The position numbers and the translations under genes are program-made. From positions 1-5,160 of the forward strand of contig USAT01000127.1 of NCBI GenBank assembly GCA_900552725.1: a stretch of 5,160 nt of DNA, written 5' to 3'. This document shows, one piece after another, positions 1-4,179 of this stretch (the stretch's first letter is position 1; each line of letters begins with the position of its first letter). Source of the DNA: an uncultured Eubacteriales bacterium (GTDB taxonomy: Bacteria; Bacillota; Clostridia; Oscillospirales; Oscillospiraceae). The notes below the pieces were generated by a model, which searched no databases, had not been told where the DNA came from, and saw nothing but the letters and a program-made list of their open reading frames with translations.

Positions 1-122
1 GGCTTCCACTTGGCGAGTGTTCCTTCGAGGATATACACGCCCGTCTGACCATTTTCGACACGGACGGCGGATTTCGGGACGCGCAGCCCGGAATAGGACG
101 TGAAGACGATCTCCGCCGACTG
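1..122 (-). other. HlyD-like (membrane-fusion protein) C-terminal segment fused to the Mfd start
   Basis: Residues 83-122 of the leftmost reading frame contain AEIVFTSYSGLRVPKSAVR, followed by a segment with GQTGVYILEG and LAKWK. The pattern 'GLRVPKSAV ... GxxGVYVL.G..A.WK' is what I recognise from the C-terminal beta-barrel region of HlyD / periplasmic-adaptor-like proteins in Clostridia; Mfd has nothing like it at this position. Codons here (GAA, AAT, GGT, GGA, ACA) are also less GC-biased than in the adjoining Mfd part: bases 1-60 are about 53% GC by hand count, against roughly 65-70% in 121-240. The join lies near 119-135, in a near-palindromic CTG/CAG-rich stretch (TGCTGCCGCAGCAG at 121-134). 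Family assignment is by recognition only. The segment could be the far side of a misassembly or of a genuine deletion or recombination. Confidence 0.55.
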
Positions 123-368
123 CTGCCGCAGCAGCGTCACGTTCTGCCCCGTCAGGGCGTGCAGGTCGCCGGAGAGCTTCATGGCCTCCGTCTCGTCGCC
201 GCACAGCAGCAGCATGGGACGGCCCGTCTCCTGAAACATGGCCGCCGCCAGCATGGCCCGGTGGACGGGGGATACGCCGGTAACCATGGGCTTATCGCGG
301 CGCAGCGTGCTGTCCAGCAGCGCGCGGGCCTCCGGCATTTGCAATAGCTCTTTCAGCAGCGCGTTCAT
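1..368 (-). CDS. mfd: Transcription-repair coupling factor Mfd, N-terminal start, joined in frame to non-Mfd sequence (partial)
   Basis: Open from an ATG at 368 to the left window edge (122 complete codons). Residues 1-80 read like the start of a clostridial Mfd: a leading helix (MNALLKELLQMPEARALL), a segment resembling the Mfd region VTGVSPVHRAMLAAAMF, then a strand RPMLLLCGDE and an acidic helix, as in the degenerate UvrB-like domain 1. Mfd is the SF2 translocase that removes stalled RNA polymerase and recruits UvrA. Its place downstream of pth is the normal Firmicutes position and is the main support. The start is set by AGGAGG at 375-380, six bases before the ATG. From about residue 82 the protein no longer resembles Mfd: the expected arginine/tryptophan-rich stretch leading into the domain is missing and HlyD-like sequence follows (separate entry). 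The helicase and RNA-polymerase-interaction domains would lie outside the window and are not visible. Confidence 0.7.
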   Translation of the reverse strand, partial: MNALLKELLQMPEARALLDSTLRRDKPMVTGVSPVHRAMLAAAMFQETGRPMLLLCGDETEAMKLSGDLHALTGQNVTLLRQQSAEIVFTSYSGLRVPKSAVRVENGQTGVYILEGTLAKWK

Positions 369-406
369 ATTCCCCCTCCTTTCCGTGATATTGGCTTTTT
401 CCTTTC

Positions 407-487
407 GTAGGGCGGCCTGACCACAGGCCGCCGCACAGGATACATCTACGCTTCGGTAAGCGGCGGGGTGTGGTCACCCCGCCCTAC
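407..487. repeat. Paired-hairpin intergenic palindrome (REP/MITE-like) between pth and mfd
   Basis: Two perfect hairpins, each with a 9-bp stem and 4-base loop, lie 29 bases apart: GGCGGCCTG-ACCA-CAGGCCGCC (411-432) and GGCGGGGTG-TGGT-CACCCCGCC (462-483). The outer flanks GTAG (407-410) and CTAC (484-487) extend the symmetry, so 407-432 and 462-487 are 26-base inverted copies of each other with 22 identities. The four differences fall at two paired stem positions (CC/GG swapped for GG/CC), so both hairpins stay perfect. An extra CGTAG/CTACG pair (406-410 and 446-450) could frame the first hairpin alone. Neither hairpin is followed by a T-tract in either direction, so they are not typical intrinsic terminators. 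A non-coding repeat family member is the likeliest reading; the copy number elsewhere cannot be seen here. Confidence 0.65.
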
Positions 488-511
488 ACATATGTTTCCG
501 TTCCGCTACTT

Positions 512-1108
512 TTACCCGTTAAACTTGTTCATGGCCTTGTCGGGGCCCTCCTTCATCAGGCACAGCGCCGCGTTGGCGGCGCGATCCAGAGTCTGGCGCA
601 GCAGCTTGGCCTCGTCGCCCTTGGGCTTGCCGATGACCCAGTCGATCATCTCGTGATCCGGATGCTCCGGCATGCCCACCCCCACCTTGATGCGGGGGAA
701 CTGGTCGGTGCCCAGATGGGCGATGATGTTCTTCAGGCCGTTGTGGCCGCCGGCGCTGCCGCCCTTGCGGATGCGCAGCTTGCCCACCGGCAGCGACACA
801 TCGTCGGAGATCACCACCACATGATCCGCCGGCACCTTATAGAACCGGGCCGCCTCCCCCACCGATTCGCCGGAGAGGTTCATGTAGGTCTGGGGCTTCA
901 TCACCAGTATTTTATTGCCGTCCTTCTCGAAAATGCCCGTCCACGCCTTGAAGCGCAGCTTGGGCAGGGTGAATTTCTCCTGCTCCATCAGACTGTCCAG
1001 GGCCAGCCAGCCCATGTTGTGGCGGGTGCTCTCATACTGCTTGCCGGGATTGCCCAGCCCCACCAGTATCCAGTTGACGCCGCCGCTCTGGCTGCGATTG
1101 AAAAACAT
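512..1108 (-). CDS. pth: Peptidyl-tRNA hydrolase
   Basis: The 198-residue protein is a bacterial Pth1-type peptidyl-tRNA hydrolase, the cytoplasmic esterase that frees tRNA from peptides dropped by stalled ribosomes. The opening motif LVGLGNPGKQY (15-25) is followed by STRHNMGW (27-34) with the catalytic histidine H30. Other active-site positions are present: N20, N77 in PQTYMNLSG, D102 in VISDDVSLP, and N123 in GSAGGHNGLKN (E. coli N10, H20, N68, D93, N114). Length is normal apart from a ~10-residue N-terminal extension before the usual first strand. ATG 1108 is supported by AGGGAGGG at 1116-1123, with eight bases between GGAGG and the start; no closer start would retain the first strand with such a site. 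It sits downstream of prs as in Bacillus (spoVC position), and a good promoter lies in the 110-base gap upstream, so it can probably be transcribed independently as well as by readthrough. The gene ends in TAA. Confidence 0.97.
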   Translation of the reverse strand: MFFNRSQSGGVNWILVGLGNPGKQYESTRHNMGWLALDSLMEQEKFTLPKLRFKAWTGIFEKDGNKILVMKPQTYMNLSGESVGEAARFYKVPADHVVVISDDVSLPVGKLRIRKGGSAGGHNGLKNIIAHLGTDQFPRIKVGVGMPEHPDHEMIDWVIGKPKGDEAKLLRQTLDRAANAALCLMKEGPDKAMNKFNG

Positions 1109-1151
1109 GGCGCGTCCCTCCCTTATCTATGGTCTCGTTCCCCCCGCGAAG

Positions 1152-1184
1152 AATAGGGGAACTGCAACGCGCAGTTCCCCTATT
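1152..1184. repeat. Perfect 14-bp inverted repeat overlapping the pth promoter start region
   Basis: AATAGGGGAACTGC (1152-1165) and GCAGTTCCCCTATT (1171-1184) are exact reverse complements around the 5-base centre AACGC. Read leftward, the repeat begins inside the -10 element (TATAAT at 1182-1187), so a transcript starting about seven bases downstream would begin within its first arm. It could be an operator for a dimeric regulator, a 5' mRNA hairpin, or a dispersed intergenic repeat. Leftward it is followed by CTTCGCGGGG with no T-run, so it is not a usual prs terminator. Rightward a T-run lies 9 bases beyond the stem (1194-1199), but no rightward gene ends here. Confidence 0.7.
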
Positions 1185-1210
1185 ATAGCACGGTTTTTTC
1201 AGTTTGAAAA
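1182..1210 (-). promoter_or_regulatory. Putative extended -10 sigma-A promoter for pth
   Basis: On the minus strand, TTTTCA (1210-1205; four of six to TTGACA), a 17-base spacer and a consensus TATAAT (1187-1182) preceded by TGC give an extended -10 (TGnTATAAT). The start point would be near 1174-1176, leaving about 66 bases of leader before the pth ATG at 1108. It lies just after the prs stop, so pth/mfd may form their own unit besides readthrough from prs. Confidence 0.65.
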
Positions 1211-1218
1211 GCGATTTC

Positions 1219-2178
1219 TCAGTTGAACAGCTTGGCGATGGAGATCTCCTGATAGATGCGCTCGATGGCCTCGGCAAACATGGGCGCAACAGACAGATAC
1301 TTGATCTTGTCGCAGCCCTTGCCCATCTCCTCGGGGATGGTGTTCAGCAGGGCCATCTCCTTGATGACGCTGTTGTTGATGCGCTCCAGCGCAGGGCCGG
1401 ACAGCACGCCGTGGCTGGCGCAGGCGTACACGCTGTTGGCGCCGCCCACCTCCACGATGGCCTTGGCGGCGTTGCAGATGCTGCCGGCGGTATCCACCAT
1501 ATCGTCAAAGAGGATGCAGTCCTTGCCCTCCACGTCACCGATCACGTTCATGACCTCGCACTGGTTGGCCTTCTGGCGGCGCTTGTCCACGATGGCCAGG
1601 TTCATGTGCAGCTTCTGGGCGAAGGTGCGGGCGCGGGCCACGCTGCCCACGTCGGGGGACACCACCACCATGTTCTCGCACTTCTCGCCGAACTTCTTGG
1701 CGTAGTAGTCCACGAACACGGGGTTGCCCAGCAGGTTATCCACGGGGATATCGAAGAAGCCCTGGATCTGACTGGCGTGCAGGTCCATGGTCAGCACCCG
1801 GTCGGCGCCGGCGGCGGTCAGCATGTTGGCCACCAGCTTGGCGGAGATGGGATCGCGGCTCTTGGCCTTGCGGTCCTGGCGGGCATAGCCGAAGTAGGGG
1901 ATCACCGCGGTGACGCGGCCTGCGCTGGCGCGCTTGCAGGCGTCGATCATGATCAGCAGCTCCATCAGGCTGTCGTTGACAGGCTTGCAGGTGGAGTTGA
2001 TCAGGAACACGTCGCTGCCGCGGACGGTCTCGTACAGGGAGACGGAAGCCTCGCCGTCAGCGAAGCTCTTGACCTCTGCCTCGCCCAGCTTGGTGCCGAT
2101 GATCTTGCAGATCTCCTGTGCCAGAGCGGGGTTGGCGTTGCCGGTGAAAATTTTGATGTCCTTGCCGTGAGAAATCAT
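1219..2178 (-). CDS. prs: Ribose-phosphate pyrophosphokinase (PRPP synthetase)
   Basis: The 319-residue protein matches class I PRPP synthetases in length and motif order. It transfers pyrophosphate from ATP to ribose 5-phosphate in the cytoplasm, giving PRPP for purine, pyrimidine, histidine, tryptophan and NAD synthesis. Visible are FADGEASVSLYETVRGSDVF (39-58), the flexible ATP loop YARQDRKAKSRDPISAKL (98-115), the metal-binding DLHASQIQGFFDIPVD (132-147, H134), and the PRPP-binding loop ILFDDMVDTAGSICNAA (222-238). Small departures from the commonest forms are RDPIS for REPIT in the flexible loop and PDVGSVARAR (175-184) for PDHGGVxRAR. The ATG at 2178 follows AGGAGG (2189-2194) with a ten-base gap; an intervening ATG (2186-2188) is out of frame. 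It starts 42 bases after the glmU stop with no clear promoter in the gap, so it is probably co-transcribed with glmU, as in Bacillus. The stop is TGA (1219-1221). Confidence 0.97.
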   Translation of the reverse strand: MISHGKDIKIFTGNANPALAQEICKIIGTKLGEAEVKSFADGEASVSLYETVRGSDVFLINSTCKPVNDSLMELLIMIDACKRASAGRVTAVIPYFGYARQDRKAKSRDPISAKLVANMLTAAGADRVLTMDLHASQIQGFFDIPVDNLLGNPVFVDYYAKKFGEKCENMVVVSPDVGSVARARTFAQKLHMNLAIVDKRRQKANQCEVMNVIGDVEGKDCILFDDMVDTAGSICNAAKAIVEVGGANSVYACASHGVLSGPALERINNSVIKEMALLNTIPEEMGKGCDKIKYLSVAPMFAEAIERIYQEISIAKLFN

Positions 2179-2220
2179 GGTGAAACATCCTCCTCTTTTG
2201 TTATTTTTTTATGTAAATTT

Positions 2221-3372
2221 TTACTTCTTCTTATTTTTGAAGAACCGGGCGGCCCAGCCGGGCTTGTTCTCCTGCCGCGCACGGGCCACAGCCAGCGCCC
2301 CGGCGGGCACATCCTTGTCGATGGTGGAGCCCGCGGCGGTGTACGCCCCGTCCCCGATGGTGACCGGGGCGATCAGGTTGGTATTGCAGCCCAGGAACAC
2401 GTCGTCCCCCACGGTGCAGCGGAATTTCTTCAGGCCGTTATAGTTGGTGGTGACGGTGCCGCAGCCGAAGTTCACCCGCTTGCCGATGTCGCTGTCGCCC
2501 ACATAGGTGAGGTGGCTGACCTTGGTGCCCTCGTCCAGCCTGGAGTTCTTCAGCTCCACGAAGTCGCCGATGCGGCAGCGGTCGCCCACGGCGCAGCCCG
2601 GCCGCACATAGGCGAAGGGGCCCACGGTGGTGTGGCTGCCGATGGTGCTCTCGTTAAGCTGGCTGGCGTTGACGGTGGTATCCTTGCCCACCACGCAGTC
2701 ACGGATCATGGTATTGGGGCCGATCTCGCAGCCCTTGCCGATAACGGTATGCCCCCGCAGGATCGTCCCCGGCAGCAGCGTCACGCCCGGCGCCACGGCG
2801 CAGCGGGGATCCACATAGGTATTATTGGGGTCGATGACGGTGACGCCGTTCATGGCCATCCGCCGCATCAGCAGCTCGCGGGCGGCGGGCATGGCCGCCT
2901 GAAGCGCCGCGGCGTCAGCCACCGGCAGGAAGGACGGCGCGATGCTGGGACTCTGCCACAGTTGGCGGACGCCCTCGGCCTCCGCCGGACAGTCGCCCAG
3001 CGTCAGGCCCTCCGCCAGACGGGCGCGCAGCAGCGCGGCGTCGGCGGTATAGACGGCGCGGTTTCCCTCGCCCCACACGGGCACCACCGCGCCGGGAACG
3101 ACGATCACATCGCCCTCGGCGGCGGAAAGCGCCGCCTCCAACCTGTCGTAGAAGGTCACGCCGTCGATGCCCTGTAAGGCATCGGCGGGCTCCTCCCGCC
3201 ATTTTTCGTCGCAGACAACAAAAAACCGCCCGACGCCGCAGGGCAATAACTCCTGACACACCCACCGGATAACGGGGCAAAAGAGTATTGCTTGCAGCAT
3301 CAGCGGTCTCATAGCGGCATCGGCGCCGGCACCGCCGGCGCGAAGATCAATGATCGCCAGATTGTGATCCAT
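2221..3372 (-). CDS. glmU: GlmU-like glucosamine-1-phosphate N-acetyltransferase with degenerate uridyltransferase domain
   Basis: With start 3372 the protein is 383 residues; typical GlmU is about 450-460. The C-terminal half (from ~175) is an intact left-handed beta-helix acetyltransferase, which makes GlcNAc-1-P from GlcN-1-P and acetyl-CoA. It begins at GVTVIDPNNTY (176-186), runs through hexapeptide repeats, and keeps the catalytic pocket: YVRPG (R257), ELKNS (K275), SHLTYVGD (H287, Y290), N301, NYNG (310-313) and K315/K316. It ends RARQENKPGWAARFFKNKKK. The N-terminal ~170 residues still follow a GlmU nucleotidyltransferase outline (LAII..., PVIRWV, GVGRFFVV, GDVIVVPG). However, the LAAGxGTRM signature is replaced by DLRAGGAGADAAM, and the Asp of the metal-binding GD motif is Ala95 (VVPGAVVPV). 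I infer that UTP-dependent activity is lost. The frame stays open and GC3-rich, so this does not look like a frameshifted pseudogene. It is first in the leftward block, followed by prs as in Bacillus. Confidence 0.88.
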   Translation of the reverse strand: MDHNLAIIDLRAGGAGADAAMRPLMLQAILFCPVIRWVCQELLPCGVGRFFVVCDEKWREEPADALQGIDGVTFYDRLEAALSAAEGDVIVVPGAVVPVWGEGNRAVYTADAALLRARLAEGLTLGDCPAEAEGVRQLWQSPSIAPSFLPVADAAALQAAMPAARELLMRRMAMNGVTVIDPNNTYVDPRCAVAPGVTLLPGTILRGHTVIGKGCEIGPNTMIRDCVVGKDTTVNASQLNESTIGSHTTVGPFAYVRPGCAVGDRCRIGDFVELKNSRLDEGTKVSHLTYVGDSDIGKRVNFGCGTVTTNYNGLKKFRCTVGDDVFLGCNTNLIAPVTIGDGAYTAAGSTIDKDVPAGALAVARARQENKPGWAARFFKNKKK

Positions 3373-3381
3373 TGGAAAACA

Positions 3382-3387
3382 CCCCCT
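3382..3387 (-). promoter_or_regulatory. Ribosome binding site deciding the glmU start
   Basis: On the minus strand AGGGGGTG lies nine bases before ATG 3372 and pairs well with the 16S tail. The upstream in-frame ATG at 3405 has only AAGAAGAA directly against it and would lie within about ten bases of the predicted transcript start. The ATG at 3372 also begins the protein at MDHNLAII, where GlmU proteins normally start. Confidence 0.7.
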
Positions 3388-3419
3388 GAAAAGAGATGGT
3401 AACATTTCTTCTTATGGAT

Positions 3420-3428
3420 AGTATAACA
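3420..3428 (-). promoter_or_regulatory. Putative extended -10 promoter element for glmU-prs
   Basis: On the minus strand TGT-TATACT (3428-3420) forms an extended -10. No convincing -35 is found at 16-19 bases (the best positions read CTGGAT or TGGATT), as is tolerated with an extended -10. The predicted start near 3413 gives a leader of about 41 bases to ATG 3372. An imperfect inverted repeat (3433-3459; CTGCG..AAAA against TTTTCGCAG with a 2-base bulge) lies where the -35 and an upstream regulator would sit. Confidence 0.5.
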
Positions 3429-3593
3429 TATCCTGCGGGAAAATCCAGTGTTTTCGCAGAGAATTTCCAACAACTTTTCGTCCGCGCCGCCGCGAAAAAT
3501 GTGGAAAAAGGCAGAAAGGACGGTTTTGTGAAAAAACCGGCGATTAAAACCAATATTTTAATGAGAAAATCACCTTTTTTAATAATTTTGATG

Positions 3594-3622
3594 TTGAATT
3601 TCCAGAGGAATTGTTTTATACT
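3594..3622 (+). promoter_or_regulatory. Sigma-A type promoter for trmL-pgk
   Basis: TTGAAT (3594-3599), exactly 17 bases, then TATACT (3617-3622), with AT-rich DNA upstream that could act as an UP element. The start would be near 3629, giving a ~28-base leader with the ribosome site AAGGGGTGGAG (3641-3651) before ATG 3657. This is the best two-part promoter in the window and the only one seen ahead of pgk. Confidence 0.75.
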
Positions 3623-3656
3623 ATGCAAGGTTTTTTGATAAAGGGGTGGAGAAGTC

Positions 3657-4166
3657 ATGCTGAACATCGTGTTGGTGGAGCCGGAGATCCCACAGAACTG
3701 CGGCAACATTGCCCGCACCTGCGCCGCCACCGGCAGCCGTCTGCATCTTGTCCGCCCTCTGGGCTTTGATATCTCCGACCGGGCCGTCAAGCGGGCCGGG
3801 CTGGACTACTGGCACCTGGTGGAGGTGCGGGACTACGACGGTCTGGAGGATCTCTTTCGACAACATCCCGAGGCGCTGGATGACCTGTGGCTGGCCACCA
3901 CCAAGGCCCCGCGGGACTACACCGGGGCCCGGTTCTCTTCCGACTGCTGGCTGTTCTTCGGCAAGGAGACGGCGGGCCTTCCGGAGGACTTCCGCACGGC
4001 CCACTATGACCGGTGCATCCGGCTGCCCATGCGCAGCGATGCCCGTAGCCTGAACCTCAGCAACTCCGTGGCCATCCTCACCTATGAGGCCCTGCGGCAG
4101 AACGGCTTCCCCGGTCTGACCGGCGCGGGCGAGATGGCGGAACAATATGACAACAACACTCTGTAA
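3657..4166 (+). CDS. trmL: tRNA (cytidine/uridine-34-2'-O-)-methyltransferase TrmL
   Basis: The 169-residue SPOUT-fold methyltransferase has the length of TrmL (YibK/CspR). TrmL methylates the 2'-O of the wobble nucleotide in tRNA-Leu isoacceptors using S-adenosylmethionine, as a dimer in the cytoplasm. The opening NIVLVEPEIPQNCGNIARTC (3-22) is the TrmL signature. The trefoil-knot cofactor motifs follow: WLFFGKETAGLPEDF (98-112) and CIRLPMRSDARSLNLSNSVA (120-139). GFDISDRAVKRAGLDYW (36-52) is also characteristic. The start has a purine-rich GGGGTGGAG site just upstream and an excellent promoter. The stop TAA (4164-4166) overlaps the ribosome site of pgk, so the two genes are almost certainly co-transcribed. 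In Bacillus the homologue (cspR) is not in a glycolytic operon, so the pairing here is a lineage feature by inference. No odd residues are seen. Confidence 0.95.
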   Translation: MLNIVLVEPEIPQNCGNIARTCAATGSRLHLVRPLGFDISDRAVKRAGLDYWHLVEVRDYDGLEDLFRQHPEALDDLWLATTKAPRDYTGARFSSDCWLFFGKETAGLPEDFRTAHYDRCIRLPMRSDARSLNLSNSVAILTYEALRQNGFPGLTGAGEMAEQYDNNTL

Positions 4167-4179
4167 AGGAGACGCGAAT

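Larger units (their letters stand above)
3373..3656. other. Divergent AT-rich intergenic region
   Basis: These 284 bases lie between the divergent starts of glmU and trmL and are much more AT-rich than the genes, especially 3541-3620. They hold the leftward and rightward promoters and three short inverted repeats: 3433-3459 (imperfect), CGGTTTT/AAAACCG (3521-3539) and ATTAAAA/TTTTAAT (3543-3562). I see no gene: an 80-codon frame at 3396-3638 has no ribosome site and no recognisable protein. None of the repeats has a terminator-like T-run immediately after its stem. Confidence 0.6.

Noticed and set aside
411..483. The two GC-rich hairpins as an intrinsic terminator of pth
   Set aside because: Neither stem is followed by a T-run in either direction; the repeat interpretation fits better.
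470..1156. 228-codon plus-strand frame opposite pth
   Set aside because: Antisense shadow of pth, His/Ala/Leu-rich, with no recognisable family and running through the promoter palindrome.
1204..3177. 657-codon open frame on the plus strand opposite prs and glmU
   Set aside because: It is the antisense shadow of two confidently identified genes in GC-rich DNA. Its product is a low-complexity His/Gly/Ala/Val/Asp mix with no recognisable domain and no convincing ribosome site.
3373..3405. Upstream in-frame ATG at 3405 giving glmU 11 extra residues
   Set aside because: It would be about 8 bases from the predicted transcript start with a poor ribosome site, whereas ATG 3372 has AGGGGGTG at good spacing and matches the usual GlmU N-terminus.
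3500..3508. DnaA-box-like sequence (TTTTCCACA on the minus strand)
   Set aside because: A single mismatched box without a cluster, and the surrounding genes are not those of a replication origin.
3521..3539. CGGTTTT/AAAACCG hairpin as a terminator
   Set aside because: No gene reads into it from either side and no T-run follows the stem.
3396..3638. 80-codon plus-strand frame in the divergent intergenic region
   Set aside because: No ribosome site, AT-rich promoter-like DNA, ends across the trmL promoter, and no recognisable protein pattern.
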